Origin: Burkholderia sp.
GTDB taxonomy: Bacteria; Pseudomonadota; Gammaproteobacteria; Burkholderiales; Burkholderiaceae
Assembly (NCBI RefSeq): GCF_018375725.1
Contig: NZ_JAHACR010000244.1
Span: forward strand, 1-6,572
DNA length: 6,572 bases
Direction: 5' to 3'
The notes below the pieces were generated by a model, which saw only the letters and a list, made by a program, of their open reading frames with translations, had not been told where the DNA came from and searched no databases. Below are positions 1 to 4,364 of the stretch, piece after piece. Each line of letters starts with the position of its first letter. The stretch's first letter is position 1. Position numbers and translations under genes: made by a program.

Positions 1-74
1 CGCGGCTGGCAGGATTCGAACCCACGACCCCTTGGTTCGTAGCCAAGTACTCTATCCAACTGAGCTACAGCCGC
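1..74 (-). tRNA. tRNA-Arg (anticodon ACG), copy 1, cut at its 3' end by the window edge
   Basis: The reverse complement folds as a full cloverleaf: acceptor arms GCGGCTG and CAGCCGC, D arm GCTC...GAGT, anticodon stem CTTGG/CCAAG around loop CTACGAA (anticodon ACG), T arm with TTCGAAT loop, and discriminator G at position 1. ACG, read as ICG after deamination, decodes CGU/CGC/CGA arginine codons. The body is identical to the second copy at 142-215, and so are the five bases 5' of it. Any encoded CCA would lie outside the window. No convincing promoter lies between the copies, so this one is probably the distal gene of a two-tRNA transcript. Confidence 0.96.
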
Positions 75-138
75 ACGCAAAACGGTACTACTTCAATCAA
101 CGATGAAAGCCTTCGGTTCGGAAGACTCTCGAAAAAAG

Positions 139-215
139 TGGCGCGGCTGGCAGGATTCGAACCCACGACCCCTTGGTTCGTAGCCAAGTACTCTATCCAA
201 CTGAGCTACAGCCGC
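139..215 (-). tRNA. tRNA-Arg (anticodon ACG), copy 2, with encoded CCA
   Basis: The same 74-nt cloverleaf as the copy at 1-74, with acceptor GCGGCTG/CAGCCGC, anticodon loop CTACGAA and discriminator G. Here the 3' CCA is encoded (plus-strand tgg at 139-141), giving 77 nt. A run of six T on the minus strand (132-137) follows almost directly. This copy is proximal to the promoter at 229-256, so it is transcribed first. The leader from the predicted start to the mature 5' end would be only about 7 nt. Confidence 0.97.
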
Positions 216-228
216 ACGCAGAAGAGGG

Positions 229-256
229 ATTATAGCAAGGTTCAGAGAAAAGGGAA
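229..256 (-). promoter_or_regulatory. Sigma-70 promoter of the tRNA-Arg pair
   Basis: On the minus strand a perfect -10 hexamer TATAAT (234-229) lies about 7 nt before the expected start and 14 nt before the tRNA 5' end. A weak -35, TTCCCT (256-251), sits 16 nt upstream of it. The region upstream (257-275) is AT-rich, which would suit a stable-RNA promoter. The -10 is certain by eye; the -35 is only a partial match. Confidence 0.7.
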
Positions 257-346
257 GCATTATTCGCAAATTATTGTGTCGGGGCTTGTTCGGCCGGCCC
301 TTCGTGTACCCTTCAAGCATCGGCAACCTGTATTTGAACGTGCACC

Positions 347-910
347 ATGAACAAGGCGTTTGTCAAAGAGTCGGACGGTGACGACGACGATCTCGACCCG
401 GGCCAGACCGCGATTCCCGCAGGCTCGAAGAACTACATTACGCCGGCCGGGCACAAGCGGCTCAGGGACGAACTGTTGAGCCTGATCGACGTCGAGCGTC
501 CCGAGGTGGTGCGGCTCGTGTCATGGGCGGCGTCGAACGGCGACCGCTCGGAAAACGGCGATTACATCTACGGCAAGCGGCGCTTGCGCGAGATCGATCG
601 CCGTATCCGCTTCCTGACAAAACGTCTCGACATCGCGGAGGTCGTGGATGCGAGTCGTCAGGAGAGTACCGATCAGGTATTTTTCGGTGCGACCGTCGAC
701 TACGCGACGCCGGACGGCGAGGAGCACACGATCACGATCGTCGGTATCGACGAAGTGAATCTCGACGAAGGGCATGTCAGCTGGATCTCGCCCATCGCGC
801 GTGCACTGCTCAAGGCGAAGATCGGCGACACGGTCACACTGATGACGCCCGTGGGGCCGCAACCGATCGACGTGCTCGATGTCCGCTATCCGGAGCCGGG
901 TGCGTCCTGA
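347..910 (+). CDS. greB: Transcription elongation factor GreB
   Basis: GreB binds the secondary channel of RNA polymerase and stimulates cleavage of backtracked nascent RNA, rescuing stalled complexes. The 187-aa product has the Gre layout: an N-terminal antiparallel coiled coil (about residues 30-105) and a C-terminal FKBP-like domain (about 107-187). The coiled-coil tip carries NGDRSEN, with D66 and E69 matching the acidic pair (D41/E44 in E. coli GreB) that reaches the polymerase active site. The following GDYIYGKRRLREIDRR segment distinguishes GreB from GreA. Residues 1-29 form an acidic extension (DGDDDDLD) making it longer than the usual 155-170 aa; I recall similar extensions in Burkholderia GreB. 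The ATG at 347 has no strong ribosome binding site but gives the expected MNKAFVKES start. It is divergent from the tRNA-Arg pair. Confidence 0.97.
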   Translation: MNKAFVKESDGDDDDLDPGQTAIPAGSKNYITPAGHKRLRDELLSLIDVERPEVVRLVSWAASNGDRSENGDYIYGKRRLREIDRRIRFLTKRLDIAEVVDASRQESTDQVFFGATVDYATPDGEEHTITIVGIDEVNLDEGHVSWISPIARALLKAKIGDTVTLMTPVGPQPIDVLDVRYPEPGAS

Positions 911-933
911 CCTGTGCGCATGCGCGACAGGTC
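909..933 (+). other. Stem-loop overlapping the greB stop codon
   Basis: Starting with the last two bases of the greB TGA, GACCTGTGCG can pair with CGC(G)ACAGGTC around a CATG loop, giving a 10-bp stem with one bulged G. No T tract follows, so this is not a standard intrinsic terminator. It may protect the greB mRNA 3' end or slow polymerase. The nearest proper terminator is 140 nt further on. Confidence 0.5.
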
Positions 934-1003
934 GGTGTGATTATTAACACTTCGGCAATAGAGGTTTGTGCGCAGTATTGATAATGAAAGGAAGTAATGT
1001 CGT

Positions 1004-1009
1004 TATACT
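1004..1009 (+). promoter_or_regulatory. -10 element (TATACT) of a candidate small-RNA promoter
   Basis: TATACT is one mismatch from the sigma-70 -10 consensus, with a predicted start near 1016. The best -35-like sequence, TTGATA (978-983), is 20 bp away, too far for a normal spacer, and no TG extension precedes the hexamer. If this promoter is active, it probably relies on an activator or the AT-rich upstream DNA. The spacing fault keeps confidence moderate. Confidence 0.4.
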
Positions 1010-1015
1010 GCGATC

Positions 1016-1099
1016 TCTGCTTTCCAAAGCAGACTTTTTCGTTGACGGAAAAGATCTCCAAACCTTGGTCGGCGCGACTTTTCAGTCGCGCTTTTTTTT
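1016..1099 (+). ncRNA. Candidate small structured RNA downstream of greB
   Basis: About 84 nt from the predicted start to the end of the T tract. It contains successive hairpins: TCTGCTTT/AAAGCAGA (1016-1023 with 1026-1033); CTTTTTCG with CGGAAAAG around a TTGA loop (1034-1041 with 1046-1053, including one T-G wobble); a small CCAA/TTGG stem (about 1058-1068); and the terminator stem (1072-1091). No ORF of credible codon use covers it. The first hairpin begins at the predicted +1. I do not recognise a known RNA family. The alternative is a long greB 3' UTR, or an RNA processed from it. Confidence 0.5.
1072..1099 (+). terminator. Strong intrinsic terminator
   Basis: Perfect 8-bp stem GCGCGACT (1072-1079) and AGTCGCGC (1084-1091) with a TTTC loop, followed by eight T (1092-1099). 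It works for the plus strand only, because the reverse direction lacks a T tract. It ends the candidate small RNA and any greB read-through. Confidence 0.9.
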
Positions 1100-1128
1100 G
1101 TCTTGCCAGCGCGCCCGGCGGCTTATTG

Positions 1129-1389
1129 CTAGTACCGACGGCGCCGGCGTCTGCCCGGCAACGCCGCATCCTCCGTCTCTGCCGGCGGTGGCGCATGCGA
1201 CCAGTCTTCCATCACATAGTGACGCGCGTCGAGCGGCGAGGCGAGAAGGTTCTGCCAGTGATCGCCATGCCAGGTCGTGTCGAATTCGACAGCGCAAGGT
1301 GTGTCGCGTGCCGTTTCAGCAAGCGTGCGGGATTTGTGGCGCGCGCGCCTGAGCCGGCTCGCGAAATGCCTGATGCCATCCAGCCACAT
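1129..1389 (-). CDS. Small hypothetical protein with an arginine-rich C-terminus
   Basis: An 86-aa product that I do not recognise. Support for coding is the strongly G/C-biased third positions and a natural-looking composition, including the segment AVEFDTTWHGDHWQNLLASP and several Trp/His residues. It has no signal peptide or membrane segment. The C-terminus is PPPAETEDAALPG followed by six arginines and a tyrosine. The ATG at 1389 is chosen because GGGAG (1400-1396 on the minus strand) lies 6 nt upstream. The same frame extends to an ATG at 1422 (97 aa) or a TTG at 1446 (105 aa), both without a clear ribosome binding site. It is convergent with the candidate small RNA; no strong promoter was recognised. 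Confidence 0.55.
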   Translation of the reverse strand: MWLDGIRHFASRLRRARHKSRTLAETARDTPCAVEFDTTWHGDHWQNLLASPLDARHYVMEDWSHAPPPAETEDAALPGRRRRRRY

Positions 1390-1633
1390 GGTCCGCTCCC
1401 AATCATTGACCTGGGTCAGCATTGCATTAGCGCTGGTCTGCCGCAACTCGGAAAACTACCGAGCCATTGTCGGATTGATGTGGCCCCGGTAGGATTTCCT
1501 TCGTTGCGAATATTGACGAGTCGACCCCGGTAACAATGACGGGTTTTATGGCGGAATAATTATTTAAATCTGATCGGAAACCGATTCCGCTGTTATTGAT
1601 GCGCGCCTTATAAAGCATGCTTCAAAAATTTTC
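1390..1633. other. Intergenic region between the hypothetical gene and the csp promoter
   Basis: About 240 bp without a convincing gene. From about 1530 it becomes clearly AT-rich relative to the rest of the window. It includes the inverted repeat ATCGG-AAA-CCGAT (about 1574-1586), the 10-bp palindrome AAGCATGCTT (1613-1622) and an A/T run (1624-1632) directly upstream of the csp -35. A 63-codon minus-strand frame (1427-1618) exists, but its codon use is not that of the other genes. Confidence 0.5.
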
Positions 1634-1663
1634 TTGACGCACCGGGAGTGTCCAATTTATAAA
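1624..1663 (+). promoter_or_regulatory. Sigma-70 promoter of the cold-shock gene with UP-like tract
   Basis: The -35 TTGACG (1634-1639) is separated by 17 bp from the -10 TTATAA (1657-1662), or by 18 bp from TATAAA (1658-1663). An A/T tract AAAAATTTT directly upstream of the -35 resembles an UP element. The predicted start is near 1669, leaving a leader of about 119 nt before the csp ATG. Long leaders are typical of cold-inducible cspA-type genes. Confidence 0.75.
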
Positions 1664-1670
1664 GTCAGCA

Positions 1671-1761
1671 CTCCGGCCGCGGGACGCGGTGTCCGGGCAA
1701 GGTCGTGCCTGATGGCGGCGTTCCGGAGGATCGGTGATCGGCTATAAAGAATAGCTTTTTT
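1671..1761 (+). promoter_or_regulatory. Structured 5' leader of the csp mRNA, possible thermosensor or attenuator
   Basis: An outer stem CTCCGG (1671-1676) with CCGGAG (1723-1728) encloses two hairpins: CCGCG/CGCGG (1677-1681 with 1685-1689) and GGGCA/TGCCT (1695-1699 with 1706-1710, one G-U pair). Together they make a three-way junction. Next comes a small terminator-like hairpin, GCTAT-AAAGA-ATAGC followed by six T (1741-1761), just before the ribosome binding site (GGGGA, 1775-1779). Temperature-dependent leader folding is known for E. coli cspA; its application here is inference. Confidence 0.45.
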
Positions 1762-1787
1762 GAACAGATCGAGTGGGGAACGAAAGT

Positions 1788-1991
1788 ATGGATACGGGTA
1801 TCGTGAAATGGTTTAACGATGCTAAAGGTTTCGGCTTTATTACGTCGGACAATGGCGGTGAGGATTTGTTTGCGCACTTCTCCGAGATCCGGATGGACGG
1901 TTTCAAAACCCTGAAGGAAAATCAGCGCGTTTCCTTCGAGGTGAAAATGGGACCGAAGGGTAAGCAGGCATCGAATATCCAGGCGATCTGA
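1788..1991 (+). CDS. CspA-family cold-shock protein
   Basis: A single cold-shock domain of 67 aa, the usual CspA length. It is a five-stranded beta barrel that binds single-stranded RNA/DNA and acts as an RNA chaperone or transcription antiterminator in the cytoplasm. RNP1 KGFGFI is at residues 13-18 and RNP2 LFAHF at 27-31, with the aromatic residues that stack on bases (W8, F15, F17, F28, H30, F31). The ATG at 1788 is preferred over an in-frame GTG at 1773 because it gives the conserved MDTGIVKWFN start and has GGGGA upstream at 1775-1779. It has its own promoter and terminator, so it is monocistronic. Which csp paralogue this is, and whether it is cold-induced, cannot be told from sequence alone. 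Confidence 0.96.
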   Translation: MDTGIVKWFNDAKGFGFITSDNGGEDLFAHFSEIRMDGFKTLKENQRVSFEVKMGPKGKQASNIQAI

Positions 1992-2019
1992 CGCGCTGCG
2001 CGCCGTCAATCACGTCCCG

Positions 2020-2049
2020 AGCCCCCGCCATGCGGGGGCTTTTTGTTTT
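2020..2049 (+). terminator. Intrinsic terminator of the cold-shock gene
   Basis: Perfect 9-bp stem AGCCCCCGC (2020-2028) and GCGGGGGCT (2032-2040) with a CAT loop, followed by TTTTGTTTT (2041-2049). It lies 28 nt after the csp stop codon. Confidence 0.95.
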
Positions 2050-2146
2050 CCCGGGCGGGCCGATGCGGTGCGCCCGGTCAGCTTCGGGTGGCGGAAGCGG
2101 GACGTGCCGGTGCATACTCACGGCAGCACCGTTTTCCAGACCGTTC

Positions 2147-3277
2147 ATGTCCGATTCCCGTTTGTCCGATCCAGCCTGCGAGCAACCGCTCGTCTTCGTC
2201 GACCTCGAAACGACCGGCGGTTCGTCCGCCGAACACCGCATCACCGAAATCGGCGTCGTCGAGATCGGGCCGCAAGGCGTGTCGACGTGGACTTCACTCG
2301 TCAATCCGGGCCAGTCGATTTCGCCATTCATCCAGCAACTGACCGGCATCAGCGATGCGATGGTGCGCGACGCGCCATCGTTTGCCGCACTCGCGCCGAC
2401 ATTGTTCGAGCGTCTGGACGGCAAGCTGTTCGTGGCGCACAACGCGAGTTTCGATCGCGGTTTCCTGCGCGCGGAGTTCGAGCGTGCCGGCATGGCGTTC
2501 AATCCCGACGTTCTCTGCACGGTGCGGCTGTCGCGTGCCCTGTTCCCGCGCGAATCGCGGCACGGACTCGACGCGCTGATCGAGCGGCACGGTCTCGTGC
2601 CGTCCGCGCGGCACCGGGCGCTCGCCGACGCCGACCTGCTCTGGCAGTTCTGGCGTCAGCTGCATGAGATCGTGCCGCTCGACCGGCTGCGCGAGCAGAT
2701 CGCGCGTACGACGCGTCATTTCCGTCTCGCCGGCGACCTGACCGAAGCGTGGCTCGACACGGCGCCCGCAGGGTGCGGGGCCTATGTGCTGTTCGGCGAA
2801 GACGATGCGCCGCTTTATGTCGGGCGCAGCGTCCGCGTGCGGCAGCGGCTGCGCGCGCTGCTGACGGGTGAGCGACGCTCGTCGAAGGAAATGCGGCTTG
2901 CCCAGCAGGTGCGGCGCGTCGAATGGCGCGAGACAGGCAACGAACTCGGCGCGATGCTCGCCGAAGCGCAGTGGATTGCCAATCTGCGTCCGGCGTTCAA
3001 TCGCCGTCCGGCAACGGATGCCGGATGCGCCGGCGCCGATGCGCCCTGGCCGTTCGATGGCGCGGTGGTGTTCGAGGCGCATGCCGAGCGCCGGCTGTTG
3101 CATGTCATCGACGACTGGCGTTATCTCGGCATTGCGGAGTCGCTTGCCGACGCGGTGCGGCTTGCTGCCGAACGTGCGGCGGGGCCGTTTGAACCCTTCA
3201 CCTATCGTCTGCTGCAGACGCATCTCGCGCGCGGCCTGCAACTGACTCCGCTCGCCGCGCTGGCGCCTGCCGTGTAG
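2147..3277 (+). CDS. DnaQ-like DEDDh 3'-5' exonuclease fused to a GIY-YIG (UvrC/Cho-type) nuclease domain
   Basis: A 376-aa two-domain nuclease. Residues 14-170 form a DnaQ-type exonuclease with all five DEDDh residues visible: D19 and E21 (FVDLETTGG), D103 (HNASFDRGF), H156 and D161 (HRALADAD). Residues 207-290 form a GIY-YIG domain like the N-terminus of UvrC: GAY (211-213), YVG (224-226), R232, E273 (AEAQWIANLRPAFN) and N285. The last 90 residues match nothing I recognise. The family is known as a DnaQ-UvrC-like fusion in actinobacteria and proteobacteria (Rv2191 of M. tuberculosis is the example I recall). A DNA-repair role is inferred, and the substrate is unknown. The ATG at 2147 is chosen because upstream in-frame starts fall inside the csp terminator; no good ribosome binding site is visible. 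Confidence 0.9.
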   Translation: MSDSRLSDPACEQPLVFVDLETTGGSSAEHRITEIGVVEIGPQGVSTWTSLVNPGQSISPFIQQLTGISDAMVRDAPSFAALAPTLFERLDGKLFVAHNASFDRGFLRAEFERAGMAFNPDVLCTVRLSRALFPRESRHGLDALIERHGLVPSARHRALADADLLWQFWRQLHEIVPLDRLREQIARTTRHFRLAGDLTEAWLDTAPAGCGAYVLFGEDDAPLYVGRSVRVRQRLRALLTGERRSSKEMRLAQQVRRVEWRETGNELGAMLAEAQWIANLRPAFNRRPATDAGCAGADAPWPFDGAVVFEAHAERRLLHVIDDWRYLGIAESLADAVRLAAERAAGPFEPFTYRLLQTHLARGLQLTPLAALAPAV

Positions 3278-3288
3278 TCGGCCGAAAC

Positions 3289-3312
3289 CAGCCGACCAGA
3301 TCTGGTCGGCTG
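3289..3312. repeat. Perfect 24-bp palindrome between convergent genes
   Basis: The half-site CAGCCGACCAGA (3289-3300) is followed directly by its exact reverse complement (3301-3312), centred on AGATCT. It lies 12 bp after the exonuclease stop codon. There is no T tract on either side, so it is not a standard intrinsic terminator. As RNA it would form a 10-bp stem with a 4-nt loop in either direction, and so could stabilise both convergent 3' ends. Its arms resemble the 14-bp repeat unit next to it. Confidence 0.9.
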
Positions 3313-3328
3313 CAGCGCGGCCCGCACC

Positions 3329-3394
3329 TAGCCGACCGAATTTAGCCGGCTGAATCTACCCGACCGAATCTACCCGACCGCACCTAGCCAATCG
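3329..3394. repeat. Degenerate 14-bp tandem repeat array
   Basis: Four consecutive 14-bp units: TAGCCGACCGAATT (3329), TAGCCGGCTGAATC (3343), TACCCGACCGAATC (3357) and TACCCGACCGCACC (3371). A partial fifth, TAGCCAATCG (3385-3394), matches unit 1 at 8 of 10 bases. The TAG stop codon of the minus-strand chorismate mutase (3386-3384) spans the junction of units 4 and 5, so the array runs into the 3' end of that gene. Related GCCGA(C) motifs continue to the left through the palindrome to the exonuclease stop at 3275, roughly in the same 14-bp spacing. Confidence 0.85.
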
Positions 3395-3977
3395 CGCTCG
3401 CGCCGCCCGCCGCGCAAACGTGCGACAGCGCGGTGTTCAGCGCTTGCGTCCGGCTCGTGTCGTAGCGGGTGAGCGTCTTCCAGTTCACGATGCTGCGTGC
3501 GAGCCGCGCCTGGCAATCGGGCGCGCGTCGCACCGGCTCGACCTGCGCCAGGCCGGCGAGCAGCGCTTGCGTCAGGCGGTCGAGTGCAGGGCGGGTGCTG
3601 GCCGCGAGATCGGGCGGCGCGCCTTCCGGCGGACGCGTCGCGCGCCACTGCGCGAACAGCGCGTTTTGCACATCTTTGCTGGCCGTGATCTGATCCTCGA
3701 AGAACGTTCGCGCGAAGGCCGGATCGACGCCGGCCTTTGCCGCGCGTTGCTCCACCGATGCGAGTAATTCGGCTTCGCGCGACCGATCCTCGATCGGCTT
3801 GCCGTTTGCCCATTTCCAGCGCGCGACCGGCTCGGCCAGCGCGAGACGCTGCGATGCGAGTGCGACGAGATTGGTCAACGCGGTGTCGTCGCCATCGGCG
3901 GCGGCAAGACGGGGTGCGGAGAAAAGGGTGAGACCGAGCGCGGCCGCAACGAGGCTGGCGCGAATTGCATGCTTCAT
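3384..3977 (-). CDS. Secreted chorismate mutase, AroQ-gamma class
   Basis: Catalyses chorismate to prephenate, the branch step to Phe and Tyr, here in an exported all-helical enzyme. The 197-aa precursor has a signal peptide (basic MKHAIR, hydrophobic 8-20, AAA before D28, cleavage likely after residue 25-27). By recalled alignment with the M. tuberculosis exported enzyme, substrate-binding residues are R44, K55, D64 and R67 (RLALAEPVARWKW...PIEDRSR). S100 and Q104 (FEDQITASKDVQ) replace the Thr/Glu pair and resemble the Ser/Gln of E. coli AroQ. C155 and C188 probably form the C-terminal disulfide of this class. Start ATG at 3977; the ribosome binding site is weak. The physiological role of periplasmic chorismate mutases is unsettled. 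It lies downstream of a small ORF on the same strand and converges with the exonuclease gene. Confidence 0.93.
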   Translation of the reverse strand: MKHAIRASLVAAALGLTLFSAPRLAAADGDDTALTNLVALASQRLALAEPVARWKWANGKPIEDRSREAELLASVEQRAAKAGVDPAFARTFFEDQITASKDVQNALFAQWRATRPPEGAPPDLAASTRPALDRLTQALLAGLAQVEPVRRAPDCQARLARSIVNWKTLTRYDTSRTQALNTALSHVCAAGGASAIG

Positions 3978-4068
3978 CTGAACGATCCGGAACCGGACGA
4001 GCCGGCAGTGGAAAAGCAGAAGAATAGACGAAGACAGTCGCGCGGCGTGGCGTCGCGACAGAAGAGAA
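3978..4068 (-). other. Gap upstream of the chorismate mutase gene
   Basis: A 91-bp stretch. Read on the minus strand it has GTCGCG...CGCGAC arms (6 bp, loop of about 11 nt) followed by a pyrimidine-rich run that includes TATTCT, a possible -10 for the chorismate mutase gene. No matching -35 and no true T tract are present. Whether it separates two transcripts or lies within one is undecided. Confidence 0.3.
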
Positions 4069-4203
4069 TCAGCAGACGTGCCGATCCGGCGCCGTCAGGC
4101 TGGCGAAGCCCTGGCGCGAGGCGAACTGCGGCATCTGCGCAGTGAGGAACCGCACGATTTCGAAAGTCGACACGTGGCGGTTACAGAACGGAACGTCCGT
4201 TCA
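4069..4203 (-). pseudogene. In-frame continuation of the small ORF beyond its TGA (43 codons)
   Basis: Directly after the TGA at 4203-4201, the same frame runs 43 sense codons to a second TGA (4071-4069). About 36 of 41 inspected codons end in G or C, as in the real genes here. The peptide looks natural: VPFCNRHVSTFEIVRFL, then TAQMPQFASRQGFASLTAPD, ending RHVC. It contains two cysteines. No start codon with a ribosome binding site begins it; the only early candidate is a GTG about 10 codons in. The simplest readings are a gene split by a nonsense change (for instance TGG or CGA to TGA) or a recoded/read-through UGA. A shadow of a plus-strand gene is unlikely, because the plus-strand frame here has no convincing product. 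Confidence 0.45.
4186..4202 (-). other. Hairpin abutting the TGA of the small ORF
   Basis: On the minus strand the last two bases of the TGA begin a perfect 7-bp stem, GAACGGA-CGT-TCCGTTC. No T tract follows, so it is not a terminator. A hairpin directly at a stop codon can affect termination efficiency, but the spacing and loop do not match the usual bacterial SECIS arrangement. Confidence 0.6.
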
Positions 4204-4347
4204 ATTCGGCGAGTACAGCTTGCGCTGCTCGTCGAAGAACGCCCGCACGTGATCAGGCAGTTCGGCGAGGAATTCCACGCCAACAGGCTCCGGATCCGGG
4301 CTCATCACTTGTTCCGGCGGCGGCATGCGGGTCGGCTTTTCGTCCAT
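4201..4347 (-). CDS. Small hypothetical protein, 48 aa to the first TGA
   Basis: The product begins MDEKPTRMPPPEQVMSPDPE, followed by PVGVEFLAELPDHVRAFFDE and QRKLYSPN. It is acidic and proline-rich with a likely amphipathic helix (VEFLAELPDHVRAFFDEQRKLY), no signal peptide and no membrane span. Coding support is good G/C third-position bias and a ribosome binding site, CGGAGA (GGAG at 4359-4356), 8 nt before the ATG at 4347. An in-frame ATG at 4353 is too close to that site. I do not recognise the family. It is divergent from the DUF2946/TonB-receptor unit and upstream of the chorismate mutase gene on the same strand. The frame continues with coding character after the stop, so the true protein may be about 92 aa. 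Confidence 0.6.
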   Translation of the reverse strand: MDEKPTRMPPPEQVMSPDPEPVGVEFLAELPDHVRAFFDEQRKLYSPN

Positions 4348-4364
4348 GATCATTTCTCCGATAG

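Larger units (their letters stand above)
1..220. repeat. Tandem direct repeat containing the two tRNA-Arg genes
   Basis: Positions 1-79 and 142-220 are identical, covering the tRNA body plus five bases of 5' flank (acgca). They are separated by a unique 62-bp spacer that shows no relation between the copies. The identity suggests duplication or gene conversion within an operon, not insertion of a mobile element, since no integrase or long att-bounded segment is present. Confidence 0.9.

Noticed and set aside
1427..1618. 63-codon minus-strand frame starting at ATG 1618, stop 4 nt before the ATG at 1422
   Set aside because: The near-overlap with the next frame hinted at coupling, but third positions are only about half G/C, the ribosome binding site is poor and it lies in the AT-rich upstream DNA of csp. 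A gene of recent foreign origin cannot be fully excluded.
1741..1746. Second csp promoter with -10 near TATAAA at 1743
   Set aside because: No -35 lies at a suitable distance, and the sequence is better explained as the 5' arm of the leader hairpin.
1773..1787. GTG start giving a 72-aa cold-shock protein
   Set aside because: The GTG overlaps the ribosome binding site of the ATG at 1788, and family members start at the MDTG/MxxGxVKWF position.
2030..2146. N-terminal extension of the exonuclease by 39 codons
   Set aside because: It begins inside the terminator stem of the csp gene and the added residues are low-complexity; the ATG at 2147 leads directly into the conserved domain.
2294..3241. 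315-codon minus-strand frame opposite the exonuclease gene
   Set aside because: Shadow of a gene with intact catalytic motifs on the other strand; composition is unlike a real protein.
3329..3394. CRISPR-like array
   Set aside because: The units are 14 bp, directly adjacent and degenerate, with no unique spacers; this is a simple tandem repeat.
4151..4203. Classical bacterial SECIS element after the TGA at 4203
   Set aside because: The hairpin at 4186-4202 begins at the TGA and has a 3-nt CGU loop. A second, bulged CCGC(C)ACG/CGTGCGG stem starts about 20 nt after the TGA. Neither has the expected spacing and apical loop, so I do not claim selenocysteine.
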